Source: Escherichia hormaechei_A (GTDB lineage Bacteria; Pseudomonadota; Gammaproteobacteria; Enterobacterales; Enterobacteriaceae). Taken from it: a stretch of 64,000 nucleotides of DNA. Location: assembly GCA_042434945.1 (NCBI GenBank), contig CP170191.1, forward strand, positions 1,612,001 through 1,676,000. Reading direction: 5' to 3'. The position numbers were made by a program, and so were the translations under genes. This document shows, piece by piece, positions 8,060-16,480 of this stretch; within the stretch, counting starts at the first letter, position 1; every line of letters begins with the position of its first letter. Below the pieces are notes generated by a model. The model saw only the letters and a list, made by a program, of their open reading frames with translations, searched no databases and was not told the DNA's origin.

Positions 8060-10498
8060 TTATGCCTTCTCGATCTGCACCAGGTTCGTGTGCTGCGGGT
8101 TGCCCTTCGCCAGCGGTGACGGGCGGTGCGTGGTCAGGGTATTAATGCAGGAGCCGTGATCGACACGATCGCCATTCATGTTGGCGTCATGCCAGGCGCC
8201 CTGGCCCATCGCGCTTACGCCGGGCATGATGCGCGGGGTGACTTTGGCGGCAATACGCACTTCGCCGCGGTCGTTGAAGACGCGCACCATATCACCGTTT
8301 TTGATACCACGTTGCTCCGCATCCACAGGGTTAAGCCACACCTCCTGGCGACAGGCGGCCTGGAGAACATCCACGTTGCCGTAGCTGGAGTGGGTACGGG
8401 CTTTAAAGTGGAAACCGAACAGTTGCAGCGGGAACTTGCTGCGCTCGGGCGCGTCCCAGCCTTCAAAGGTTGAGGTATAGACCGGCAGCGGGGTGATGGT
8501 TTCGTCTTTTTGCAGTTCCCAGGTTGCCGCAATATCCGCCAGCTTGCTGGAGTAGATCTCGATTTTGCCCGACGGGGTTTTCAGCGGATTGGCATCCGGA
8601 TCGTCACGGAATTTTTTATAGGCGACAAAATGTCCGTTAGGATCTTTGCGCTTATAAATACCCATTTTTTTCAGCGCATCGTAGGATGGCAGCAGCGGAT
8701 CTTTGGCGACCATTTTGGCGTACAGGTAGCGCAGCCACTGCTCCTGCGTACGGCCTTCGGTGAATTTCTGATGGATATCCGGTCCGAGGCGTTTCGCCAC
8801 TTCACTCATGATCCAGTAGATGGGCTTGCGCTCGAACTTCGGGGCGGTAACCGGCTGGAGAAAAATCAGGTATCCCATGTTGCCGGCGTAATCGTTGGGG
8901 ATGATATCTTCCTGCTCGACGGTCATCAGGTCCGGCAGAACAATATCGGCATACTTCGCGGACGAGGTCATAAAGTTGTCGATGACGACGATCGTTTCGC
9001 ACTTGTTCTCATCCTGCAAAATGTCGTGAGTTTTGTTGATATCGGAGTGCTGGTTGATGATGGTATTACCCGCGTAGTTCCAGATGAACTTGATCGGCAC
9101 ATCGAGCTTATCTTTGCCGCGTACGCCGTCGCGCAGGGCGGTCATCTCCGGTCCACGGGCAATGGCATCCGTCCAGCTGAAACAGGAAATTTGCGTTTTC
9201 ACCGGATTTTCCGGCAGCGGCATGCGTTCGATGGTGATGGTGTAGGTCGATTCGCGCGCGCCGCTGTTGCCGCCGTTAATGCCGACGTTGCCGGTCAGGA
9301 TCGGCAGCATGGCGATGGCGCGGGACGTTTGCTCCCCGTTAGCCTGACGCTGCGGGCCCCAGCCCTGGCAAATGTAGGCCGGTTTCGCCGAACCGATTTC
9401 ACGGGCCAGCTTAATGATGCGATCGGCAGGGATGCCCGTTATGCGAGACGCCCACTCAGGGGTTTTCGCGGTTTTGTCATCACCCTGGCCGAGAATATAG
9501 GCTTTGTAATGACCATTAGCCGGTGCGCCTTCCGGCAGGGTTTTTTCGTCATAACCCACGCAGTATTTATCGAGGAAAGGTTGATCGACCAGATTTTCAT
9601 TAATCAGCACCCACGCAATACCTGCCACCAGCGCGGCATCGGTGCCCGGACGAATCGGGATCCACTCGTCTTCACGCCCTGCGGCAGTGTCGGTATAGCG
9701 CGGATCGATAACGATCATCCGCGCGTTTGACCGTTCGCGCGCCTGCTCAAGGTAGTAAGTGATCCCGCCGCCGCTCATGCGCGTTTCCGCCGGATTATTG
9801 CCGAACATCACGACCAGTTTGGTGTTTTCGATATCCGATGTGCTGTTGCCGTCGTTGCTGCCGTAGGTGTAGGGCATTGCGCAGGCGATCTGCGCGGTGC
9901 TGTAGGTGCCGTAGTGGCTGAGGAAGCCGCCGTAGCAGTTCATCAGGCGCGCGACCAGCGAGGCATAAGGGGAGGAGCGGGTGATGTTGCCGCCTACAAT
10001 TCCGGAGGAGTAGTTAATGTAGACCGCTTCGTTGCCGTATTTTTCGACCACGCTTTTCAGGCTCGCGGCGATGGTGTCCAGCGCTTCTTCCCAGGTGATA
10101 CGCTCAAACTTGCCTTCTCCGCGTTTGCCCACGCGTTTCATCGGATAGTTCAGACGGTCTGGGTGATTAATGCGACGGCGAATTGAACGGCCTCGCAGAC
10201 AGGCGCGAACCTGATGGTTGCCGTAAATATCCTCGCCGGTATTATCTGTTTCAACCCAGTAGACTTCGTCATCGCGAACGTGCAGACGCAGCGCGCAGCG
10301 GCTACCGCAGTTTACCGAGCAGGCGCCCCAGACGACTTTGTCTTCTGCGGGCTGAATAGCGGTCTGCACAGCGGCGGCGGCGCTTTTCAGACCAAAAGGT
10401 AATGCGATCCCACCGGCGGCAAGCGCCAGAGATCCTATGGCAGTAGATTTAACCAGAGTTCGACGGCTTATACCGCCGTGATGTTCAACTTCGGACAT
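8060..10498 (-). CDS. ynfE: Molybdoenzyme catalytic subunit YnfE (DmsA paralogue)
   Basis: An 812-residue Mo-bis-PGD oxidoreductase of the DMSO reductase family. It has a twin-arginine signal (SRRTLVKSTAIG, residues 11-22, then a hydrophobic stretch ending SAAA). The N-terminal [4Fe-4S] ligands are Cys60, Cys64, Cys68 and Cys100 in CSVNCGSRC...RACLRG. The YGTYSTAQ segment (196-203) carries the probable serine Mo ligand. Signal peptide, C-terminus and position beside ynfD and dmsD fit YnfE better than DmsA. E. coli has two adjacent paralogues, ynfE and ynfF; only one is present here. E. coli YnfE/YnfF are linked to selenate reduction, with DMSO-type respiration also suggested; the physiological substrate is uncertain. 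Confidence 0.93.
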   Translation of the reverse strand: MSEVEHHGGISRRTLVKSTAIGSLALAAGGIALPFGLKSAAAAVQTAIQPAEDKVVWGACSVNCGSRCALRLHVRDDEVYWVETDNTGEDIYGNHQVRACLRGRSIRRRINHPDRLNYPMKRVGKRGEGKFERITWEEALDTIAASLKSVVEKYGNEAVYINYSSGIVGGNITRSSPYASLVARLMNCYGGFLSHYGTYSTAQIACAMPYTYGSNDGNSTSDIENTKLVVMFGNNPAETRMSGGGITYYLEQARERSNARMIVIDPRYTDTAAGREDEWIPIRPGTDAALVAGIAWVLINENLVDQPFLDKYCVGYDEKTLPEGAPANGHYKAYILGQGDDKTAKTPEWASRITGIPADRIIKLAREIGSAKPAYICQGWGPQRQANGEQTSRAIAMLPILTGNVGINGGNSGARESTYTITIERMPLPENPVKTQISCFSWTDAIARGPEMTALRDGVRGKDKLDVPIKFIWNYAGNTIINQHSDINKTHDILQDENKCETIVVIDNFMTSSAKYADIVLPDLMTVEQEDIIPNDYAGNMGYLIFLQPVTAPKFERKPIYWIMSEVAKRLGPDIHQKFTEGRTQEQWLRYLYAKMVAKDPLLPSYDALKKMGIYKRKDPNGHFVAYKKFRDDPDANPLKTPSGKIEIYSSKLADIAATWELQKDETITPLPVYTSTFEGWDAPERSKFPLQLFGFHFKARTHSSYGNVDVLQAACRQEVWLNPVDAEQRGIKNGDMVRVFNDRGEVRIAAKVTPRIMPGVSAMGQGAWHDANMNGDRVDHGSCINTLTTHRPSPLAKGNPQHTNLVQIEKA

Positions 10499-10591
10499 AA
10501 CTCACCCCATCATTGTTAATAATTATTTTCACCCGTGACTACAACCGGGCTAATGATGGGGGGAGTGTTACTTATTTAGAGGTATTAAATA

Positions 10592-10605
10592 TTAATCCTC
10601 GTCAA
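10592..10605 (-). promoter_or_regulatory. Probable FNR site of the ynfE operon
   Basis: Read on the minus strand the sequence is TTGAC-GAGG-ATTAA, eight of ten matches to the FNR consensus TTGAT-N4-ATCAA. It lies about 95 bp before the ynfE start, leaving room for a class II FNR-activated promoter near 10557. This fits anaerobic induction of the operon. Confidence 0.5.
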
Positions 10606-10628
10606 ATCAGGGGAATTGAGTGGGAAAA

Positions 10629-10934
10629 TCATTGCGGCTCAGCGGGCGCATTCTCTTGCGTACCTGCGCCGCTCACCGGGTAGTTGCCGCTACTGGTGCG
10701 GGTGTACAAAATTTTGAAAGTATCGTTGGCACAATGCCCAACGACCTGCGCATCCGGCTGATCGGCCTGATCGTTCGGGACGATGTTCAGGGTAAAGCCA
10801 GACTCCGGTACGCCGTTGTTGATAATCTTCTGCTGAATGTCGCTTTTCACGCGCTCGCAGGAGTCCGGGGCCGCAAGAAGAGCGGGTGAAGCACTCATTA
10901 ACAGCAGGGCGGTAATCCAGGGTAACCGTTTCAT
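10629..10934 (-). CDS. ynfD: Periplasmic DUF1161 protein YnfD
   Basis: A 101-residue exported protein: signal peptide 1-21 (MKRLPWITALLLMSASPALLA), then a small DUF1161 domain with two Cys (in DSCERV and GHCAND) that probably form a disulphide. The block NNGVPESGFTLNIVPNDQ matches E. coli YnfD. Function is unknown. It lies upstream of ynfE on the same strand, separated by 130 bp holding the operon promoter, so it is probably a separate transcription unit. Confidence 0.92.
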   Translation of the reverse strand: MKRLPWITALLLMSASPALLAAPDSCERVKSDIQQKIINNGVPESGFTLNIVPNDQADQPDAQVVGHCANDTFKILYTRTSSGNYPVSGAGTQENAPAEPQ

Positions 10935-11051
10935 CTGTAGCTCCTTTTCACTGTGTAGACTGTAAGCATAGCAGGGTTAGGGTAAGCTTTTGTTTTTGGA
11001 CCTGTCTTTCTGAATTGTCCTGGAGCCGTAATCATGTTGAAGAATGTTAGA

Positions 11052-11807
11052 TTACCCTTTGCCCTGATCGATTATTTGATTCAATAAAGGAGTTATGGCT
11101 CTTCGATAACGGTGGCGAAGCTTTGCAGCTAACGGCCTTTCCCGCATAAGTAAATTCCAAATTTTTTTCTTTTTGGCATCCAGCATGGCATCACCTTTTG
11201 ATTCATTAATTGTTGAAACATTGGCTTCTTCGGAAAGGCGTACTGGATAAGGTACTATAGAGTGAATTTTAGCCAGTGATAGGTCTTCGAATAAACTCCA
11301 TTTATCGGCAACCATCCATACAGGATAAAGGTTATCCAGAAGGCTTCTAGAAGCTTTTTGATTGATAATGTATGCATGAGTAGTCGTGGCATGCTGAGTC
11401 TTATGTATATTATATGAGCCGAAAATGTGTTTGAACGGTTTTTTGTAATATTTATTGACCCGACTCAGAAGAAGAATCTCAGGTTTTGTTTTGCTGAGCG
11501 TAACGCTATTAAGTATCTCACGCAGATCGCTGTTTAGTACAACATCATCCTCAAGGATAAGAGCGGCGTCGATATTTTCATCTATTATTCTTTTGTATAT
11601 TTTTTGATGGCTTAATGCACAACCCACTTCTCCCGGGAGAAAAGCATAATTTGTCTCCCGTGTGACATTTCTTAGTTCAGTTTCAGTCATTTTTCGACCA
11701 TCTACTGCTTCAATAAACTCGTATGCAATGTTCAATTCGGACAATTGACATTCCATTTTCGCACGACGTTCGAGCGAGTGTTTGAGATTGACTATAAAAG
11801 TTCTCAT
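11052..11807 (-). CDS. Glycosyltransferase family 25 (LPS-type)
   Basis: A 251-residue cytosolic-face transferase beginning MRTFIVNLKHSLERR, the usual GT25 N-terminus; a 16-codon upstream extension was rejected. Motifs include GEVGCALSHQKIYKRI (around residues 62-77) and the acidic LILEDDV loop (~88) expected for metal/nucleotide-sugar binding. The family adds galactose or related sugars to lipopolysaccharide or capsule. Base composition is markedly AT-rich compared with the flanks. The gene sits between ynfD and ynfC, which are adjacent in E. coli, so it appears to be a single-gene insertion. No mobility gene or direct repeat is obvious. Confidence 0.85.
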   Translation of the reverse strand: MRTFIVNLKHSLERRAKMECQLSELNIAYEFIEAVDGRKMTETELRNVTRETNYAFLPGEVGCALSHQKIYKRIIDENIDAALILEDDVVLNSDLREILNSVTLSKTKPEILLLSRVNKYYKKPFKHIFGSYNIHKTQHATTTHAYIINQKASRSLLDNLYPVWMVADKWSLFEDLSLAKIHSIVPYPVRLSEEANVSTINESKGDAMLDAKKKKIWNLLMRERPLAAKLRHRYRRAITPLLNQIIDQGKG

Positions 11808-11943
11808 CCTTTTAGCGTTCCTTAAAGACTTAATAGCTGGGCCAAATTCATACATTTTACCAGTATTCGAACCAATTCAACATCGCTACCATACTATTTG
11901 CTACTATGAGTGCCACAATCCTTTCATTCTTTTGGTAAATGAT

Positions 11944-12654
11944 GTGAATAAATACGCAGCGATAACGCTACTGGCAACGGTACTGGTGGGATGCGACAAC
12001 AACACCGCGCCGCTGTCATTTACGCCGGAGATGGCGAGTTTTTCGAACGAGTTTGACTTTGATCCTCTGCGCGGGCCGGTGAAGGATTTTACCCAGACGC
12101 TGTTCAACGATAAGGGTGAAGTCTCTAAACGTGTGACCGGCACGATGTCAACGGAAGGATGTTTCGATACGCTTGAACTGCACGATCTCGACGCTAATAC
12201 GGGCGTTGCGCTGGTGCTGGATGCTAACTACTACGTCGATGCAGAAACCCAGCAGCAGAAGGTAAAGTTGCAGGGGAAATGTCAGCTGGCGGAACTGCCG
12301 TCTGCCGGCCTGACGTGGGACACCGACGATAACGGGTTTGTGGTTGCCGCGCACAGCAAAGAGATGGAAGTGAAGTACCAGTATGACGCCGACGGCTACC
12401 CGCTGGGTAAAACTACGGTTTCCGGCGACAAGCGTTTATCGGTCAAGTCGGTGCCGTCGAAAGATCTGCGCAAGCGCATGGATTATACGGCGGTAAGCCT
12501 GTTGAACGATAAACCGATGGGCAATGTAAAGCAGAGCTGTGATTACGATCGCCATAATAACCCGGTGAGCTGTGAGCTGGTGATCACCGATGACAGCGTC
12601 AAACCTGCCGTTGAGCACAAGTACACCATAAAAAACAGCATTGAATATTATTGA
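11944..12654 (+). CDS. ynfC: Lipoprotein YnfC
   Basis: A 236-residue protein, the same length as E. coli YnfC when started at the GTG codon; no in-frame ATG fits. The N-terminus VNKYAAITLLATVLVGC is a lipoprotein signal with lipobox LVGC and Cys17 as lipidation site. The body contains SFTPEMASFSNEFDFDPLRG, nearly identical to YnfC, and ends TIKNSIEYY. Function is unknown (UPF0257). It converges on speG with a shared hairpin between them. The upstream side borders the inserted glycosyltransferase, so its promoter region may have been altered. Confidence 0.9.
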   Translation: MNKYAAITLLATVLVGCDNNTAPLSFTPEMASFSNEFDFDPLRGPVKDFTQTLFNDKGEVSKRVTGTMSTEGCFDTLELHDLDANTGVALVLDANYYVDAETQQQKVKLQGKCQLAELPSAGLTWDTDDNGFVVAAHSKEMEVKYQYDADGYPLGKTTVSGDKRLSVKSVPSKDLRKRMDYTAVSLLNDKPMGNVKQSCDYDRHNNPVSCELVITDDSVKPAVEHKYTIKNSIEYY

Positions 12655-12657
12655 GAA

Positions 12658-12683
12658 TAAAACCGCGCAGGTTACTGCGCGGT
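12658..12683 (-). terminator. Bidirectional terminator between ynfC and speG
   Basis: A perfect 9-bp stem ACCGCGCAG/CTGCGCGGT with a GTTA loop (12662-12683). The minus-strand tail is TTTTATTC and the plus-strand side has GGGTTT. The speG stop codon falls within the loop, so the hairpin includes the end of speG. Confidence 0.75.
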
Positions 12684-13232
12684 GGGTTTAAGCAGGCTGG
12701 CGGAGGAGGACTTATGCCCGGCCAGATGCTGATGCTGGAAAATGCACATGCGGATGGTGTTACGGTATTCGCCGTTAATAAAGAACTCATGGATCAGTTC
12801 ACCTTCCACCATAAAGCCCAGCTTACGGTAGATATGAATCGCTTTTTCGTTCTCTTTGTCGACGATAAGGTAAAGCTTGTAGAGATTCAGGACGTTAAAC
12901 CCGTAATCCATCGCCAGCTTGGCCGCCCGCGACGCAAGACCTTTCCCCTGGTGCTCCGGTGAAATAATGATCTGAAATTCCGCTCGACGGTGAACGTGGT
13001 TGATCTCAACCAGTTCAACCAGCCCGGCTTTCTCACCTTCGCACTCCACCACAAACCGGCGTTCACTCTGATCGTGGATATGCTTGTCGTAGAGATCGGA
13101 CAGCTCGACAAACGCCTCATAAGGCTCTTCAAACCAGTAGCGCATCACGCTGGCATTGTTGTCGAGCTGGTGAACAAAGCGTAAATCTTCGCGCTCCAGC
13201 GGACGGAGCTTAACGTCACACGGCGTCGACAT
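12672..13232 (-). CDS. speG: Spermidine N1-acetyltransferase SpeG
   Basis: A 186-residue GNAT acetyltransferase, the full E. coli length. It acetylates spermidine with acetyl-CoA, limiting polyamine toxicity at low temperature and stress. The acetyl-CoA loop reads SPEHQGKGLASRAAKLAMDY (residues ~91-110), and the acidic allosteric spermidine-binding region is near the N-terminus (MRYWFEEPYEAFVEL). The start ATG overlaps the ynfB stop by one base, so translation is probably coupled to ynfB. Confidence 0.95.
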   Translation of the reverse strand: MSTPCDVKLRPLEREDLRFVHQLDNNASVMRYWFEEPYEAFVELSDLYDKHIHDQSERRFVVECEGEKAGLVELVEINHVHRRAEFQIIISPEHQGKGLASRAAKLAMDYGFNVLNLYKLYLIVDKENEKAIHIYRKLGFMVEGELIHEFFINGEYRNTIRMCIFQHQHLAGHKSSSASLLKPTAQ

Positions 13233-13570
13233 TACGGTGCTACCGTGCGGCCAGTGCGACGATCCAGACAGCGCAGGGTGTTAGGCTCCCAATAGGCGTT
13301 GACGTTGGCACTTTGCTGGCATTTGTCGCGGGCATCAAACGCGACGTCTTCTTTATCCCACTCTTTTTCCACGCGCTTATTCACTTTCTGACGCAGGCTG
13401 CGGGTGTCATTCCATTGTTCTTTGTCCATGGCGGCGTTCTGACGGCTTTGCGCGCTGTCACCAGACTCAATGATGAGTTTGCTGGTTTCGGCTGATGCCG
13501 TTGCGGCGAAGGCGAACGATGACAGCGCCAGTACGGCTGTCAGACAAAGGCGTTTGCTTAATGTAGTCAT
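13232..13570 (-). CDS. ynfB: Periplasmic DUF1283 protein YnfB
   Basis: A 112-residue exported protein with signal peptide 1-27 (cleavage after TASA-E) and a DUF1283 body rich in charged residues, containing NDTRSLRQKVNKRVEKEWDK and two Cys near the C-terminus. It matches E. coli YnfB in length and position. Function is unknown. It is the first gene of a ynfB-speG pair, with its stop overlapping the speG start. Confidence 0.9.
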   Translation of the reverse strand: MTTLSKRLCLTAVLALSSFAFAATASAETSKLIIESGDSAQSRQNAAMDKEQWNDTRSLRQKVNKRVEKEWDKEDVAFDARDKCQQSANVNAYWEPNTLRCLDRRTGRTVAP

Positions 13571-13720
13571 AGCGTTTCCTTTAAACGGGTGCAGACAATC
13601 GGATTACCCCGTTGGATTCTACACCAATCCGAAAGGGTGTCATACCCGCGCGGCAGGTATGGGAACGATGTGAACATTATCGCGTATGATGTCTAAATCA
13701 ATCCTCACGAAACGAGAAAA

Positions 13721-14047
13721 ATGTTCAAAACGACGCTGCTTTTTTTCGCGACCGCGCTGTGCGAAATCATCGGATGCTTTTTGCCGTGGCTCTGGCTAAA
13801 GCGGGGCGCTTCCGCGCTGCTGCTGATCCCGGCGGGTGTGTCCCTGGCCCTTTTTGTCTGGCTGCTCACCCTGCATCCGGCCGCCAGCGGGAGGGTATAT
13901 GCGGCCTACGGCGGAGTGTACGTCTGTACCGCGCTGCTGTGGCTGCGCGTTGTCGATGGCGTCAGGCTAAGCCTGTATGACTGGGCAGGCGCGCTGATTG
14001 CCCTGTGCGGCATGTTGATCATCGTGGCCGGTTGGGGACGCGCATAA
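13721..14047 (+). CDS. ynfA: Small membrane protein YnfA (UPF0060)
   Basis: A 108-residue protein of four membrane helices, matching the UPF0060/YnfA family, which is related to small multidrug resistance transporters. Diagnostic features are the N-terminal TTLLFFATALCEIIGCFLPW and the central YAAYGGVYVCTALLWLRVVDG. It is divergent from ynfB across ~150 bp. Members of the family have been linked to drug efflux in Shigella; the role here is inferred only from family. Confidence 0.93.
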   Translation: MFKTTLLFFATALCEIIGCFLPWLWLKRGASALLLIPAGVSLALFVWLLTLHPAASGRVYAAYGGVYVCTALLWLRVVDGVRLSLYDWAGALIALCGMLIIVAGWGRA

Positions 14048-14158
14048 GCGTCCTTATAGTGTGATCGCCCGCTGATTTTACGATCATTATACTTGTATGG
14101 TAGTAGTGTAGTTGCGTAAATTTCCTGCATCACAACGAGCGATGTAAGGAAATGGATT

Positions 14159-15373
14159 ATGAAGATTGTCGGGGCTGAAGTATTTGTCACCTGCCCGGGG
14201 CGTAACTTTGTCACCCTTAAAATCACCACCGATGAGGGCATGGTCGGCCTGGGTGATGCCACGCTGAACGGACGTGAACTTTCCGTTGCCTCCTACCTGA
14301 AAGATCACCTGTGCCCTCAGTTGATTGGCCGCGATGCGCACCGCATCGAAGATATCTGGCAGTTCTTCTATAAAGGCGCTTACTGGCGTCGTGGTCCGGT
14401 CACCATGTCAGCGATTTCTGCCGTGGATATGGCGCTGTGGGACATTAAGGCGAAAGCCGCGAACATGCCGCTCTATCAGCTTCTGGGCGGAGCCTCCCGG
14501 GAAGGGGTGATGGTTTATTGTCACACCACCGGGCACACCATTGACGACGTGCTGGAAGATTATGCCCGTCATAAAGAGATGGGCTTCAAGGCAATTCGCG
14601 TGCAGTGCGGCGTGCCGGGAATGAAAACCACCTACGGCATGGCAAAAGGAAAAGGGCTGGCGTATGAGCCAGCGACCAAGGGCGCCTGGCCGGAAGAGCA
14701 GCTGTGGTCCACTGAAAAATACCTCGACTTCACGCCGAAACTGTTCGACGCAGTGCGCAGTCAGTTCGGCTTCAATGAACATCTCCTTCACGACATGCAC
14801 CACCGACTGACGCCCATCGAAGCGGCGCGATTCGGCAAAAGCATTGAAGAGTACCGTCTGTTCTGGATGGAAGATCCGACTCCCGCTGAAAACCAGGAGT
14901 GTTTCCGCCTGATCCGCCAGCACACCGTCACGCCAATTGCGGTGGGGGAAGTGTTCAACAGCATCTGGGACTGCAAGCAGCTGATTGAAGAGCAGCTCAT
15001 TGACTATATCCGCGCCACCATAACCCATGCGGGCGGCATCACCGGGATGCGTCGCATTGCGGACTTTGCCTCACTTTATCAGGTGCGTACCGGCTCACAC
15101 GGCCCGTCGGATCTGTCGCCGATTTGCCACGCCGCGGCGCTGCATTTTGACCTGTGGGTACCGAACTTTGGCGTGCAAGAGTATATGGGGTATTCGGAGC
15201 AGATGCTGGAAGTGTTCCCGCACAGCTGGCGCTTCGATAACGGCTATATGCACCCGGGCGACAAGCCAGGGCTGGGCATTGAGTTTGATGAGAAGCTGGC
15301 GGCGAAATACCCGTACGATCCGGCTTATCTGCCGGTGGCTCGTCTGGAAGACGGCACCCTCTGGAACTGGTAA
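14159..15373 (+). CDS. rspA: Mannonate dehydratase-family protein RspA
   Basis: A 404-residue enolase-superfamily enzyme of the ManD group. Active-site residues seen are Arg147, Tyr159, the Asp212-x-His214 pair in HDMHH, Glu238 (WMEDP), Glu264 (AVGEV) and His314 (TGSHG), as in D-mannonate dehydratases. These convert D-mannonate to 2-keto-3-deoxygluconate, although E. coli RspA is reported to be only weakly active. RBS TAAGGAAAT precedes the ATG. rspB follows after 11 bp. The 110-bp upstream gap contains ACTTGTATGGTAGTAG, a candidate GntR/FCD-type operator for the RspR encoded at 23.5-24.2 kb; this is only a visual match. Confidence 0.93.
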   Translation: MKIVGAEVFVTCPGRNFVTLKITTDEGMVGLGDATLNGRELSVASYLKDHLCPQLIGRDAHRIEDIWQFFYKGAYWRRGPVTMSAISAVDMALWDIKAKAANMPLYQLLGGASREGVMVYCHTTGHTIDDVLEDYARHKEMGFKAIRVQCGVPGMKTTYGMAKGKGLAYEPATKGAWPEEQLWSTEKYLDFTPKLFDAVRSQFGFNEHLLHDMHHRLTPIEAARFGKSIEEYRLFWMEDPTPAENQECFRLIRQHTVTPIAVGEVFNSIWDCKQLIEEQLIDYIRATITHAGGITGMRRIADFASLYQVRTGSHGPSDLSPICHAAALHFDLWVPNFGVQEYMGYSEQMLEVFPHSWRFDNGYMHPGDKPGLGIEFDEKLAAKYPYDPAYLPVARLEDGTLWNW

Positions 15374-15384
15374 ACGAGGAGCGA

Positions 15385-16407
15385 ATGATGAAAAGCGTAG
15401 TGATCCAACAGCCGGATGTGCTGGTGATTGAAGAGCGTCCTCTCCCGTTGCCGGGCGCAGGCGACGTCCGCGTCAAAATTAAGCTCGCCGGTATTTGCGG
15501 TTCAGACAGCCATATCTATCGCGGGCATAACCCGTTTGCGAAATACCCGCGGGTAATCGGTCACGAGTTCTTTGGCGAAATAGACGCGGTTGGCGAAGGC
15601 GTGGAGGGCACCCGACTGGGCCAGCGCGTTTCGGTTGATCCGGTGATCAGCTGCGGGCACTGCTACCCGTGTTCCGTTGGAAAACCGAACGTTTGTACTT
15701 CGCTGGTGGTGCTGGGCGTCCACCGTGACGGCGGCTTCAGCGAATACGCCGTGGTGCCGGCGAAAAATGCCTGGCGCATTCCGGATGCGATCCCTGACCA
15801 CCACGCGGTGATGGTTGAGCCATTCACCATTGCCGCCAACGTAACGGGGCAGGCGAAACCCACCGAACAGGATGTGGCGCTGATTTACGGCGCAGGCCCG
15901 ATGGGGCTGGTCACCGTGCAGGCGCTGAAGGGCGTTTACAAGGTGAAGCAGGTCATCGTGGTGGATCGCATTGATGAGCGGCTGGAGATGGCGCAACGCA
16001 GCGGCGCAGACTGGGTTTTCAACAACGGCGAGCAGTCCTTACAGACCGCGCTGGATGAAAGAGGCATCAAGCCGACGTTAATCATCGATGCTGCCTGTCA
16101 TCCGTCCATTTTACAGGAAGCGATTACGCTGGCGTCTCCGGCGGCGCGCATCGTGCTGATGGGCTTCTCCAGCGACCCGAGCCAGATTGTGCAGCAGGGG
16201 ATCACCGGCAAAGAGCTGTCGATCTTCTCTTCGCGCCTGAATGCCAACAAATTCCCGGTGGTCATTGACTGGCTGGAAAAAGGGCTGATCGACCCTGAAA
16301 AACTGGTCACCCATACATTTGACTATCACCACGTTACAGACGCCATCGAACTGTTTGAAAAAGACCAGCGGCAGTGCTGCAAAGTCTTGCTCACGTTCGA
16401 CCAATAA
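15385..16407 (+). CDS. rspB: Zinc-dependent sugar-acid dehydrogenase RspB
   Basis: A 340-residue medium-chain zinc dehydrogenase. Catalytic zinc ligands are Cys38, His60 and Glu61 (GICGSDSH, GHEFFG). Structural zinc cysteines are at about 90, 93, 96 and 104 (CGHCYPC...C). The Rossmann motif GAGPMGLV is near residue 171. The enzyme is related to L-gulonate/galactonate 5-dehydrogenases and probably oxidises a sugar acid with NAD. Two ATGs in tandem could serve as start; the E. coli protein begins at the second. It is in an operon with rspA (11-bp gap). Confidence 0.93.
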   Translation: MMKSVVIQQPDVLVIEERPLPLPGAGDVRVKIKLAGICGSDSHIYRGHNPFAKYPRVIGHEFFGEIDAVGEGVEGTRLGQRVSVDPVISCGHCYPCSVGKPNVCTSLVVLGVHRDGGFSEYAVVPAKNAWRIPDAIPDHHAVMVEPFTIAANVTGQAKPTEQDVALIYGAGPMGLVTVQALKGVYKVKQVIVVDRIDERLEMAQRSGADWVFNNGEQSLQTALDERGIKPTLIIDAACHPSILQEAITLASPAARIVLMGFSSDPSQIVQQGITGKELSIFSSRLNANKFPVVIDWLEKGLIDPEKLVTHTFDYHHVTDAIELFEKDQRQCCKVLLTFDQ

Positions 16408-16423
16408 TAATTCACGCGGTTAA

Positions 16424-16443
16424 GAGCCTGCGAAGACAGGCTC
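16424..16443 (+). other. Intercistronic hairpin between rspB and ydfJ
   Basis: A 7-bp perfect stem GAGCCTG/CAGGCTC with a 6-base loop and no U tract. It may stabilise upstream mRNA or attenuate transcription between rspB and the transporter gene rather than act as a full terminator. Confidence 0.4.
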
Positions 16444-16480
16444 TCAGTGGTACGCATCTTACCTTGCAGAGATAGCCATT

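Noticed and set aside
8510..9730. 406-codon open reading antisense to ynfE
   Set aside because: It lies wholly opposite a conserved molybdoenzyme gene in GC-rich DNA, where long antisense frames are common; no start signal or recognisable domain.
14060..14110. CRP site upstream of rspA (TGTGATCGCCC...)
   Set aside because: Only one half-site matches; the second half is poor, so it was not listed as a feature.
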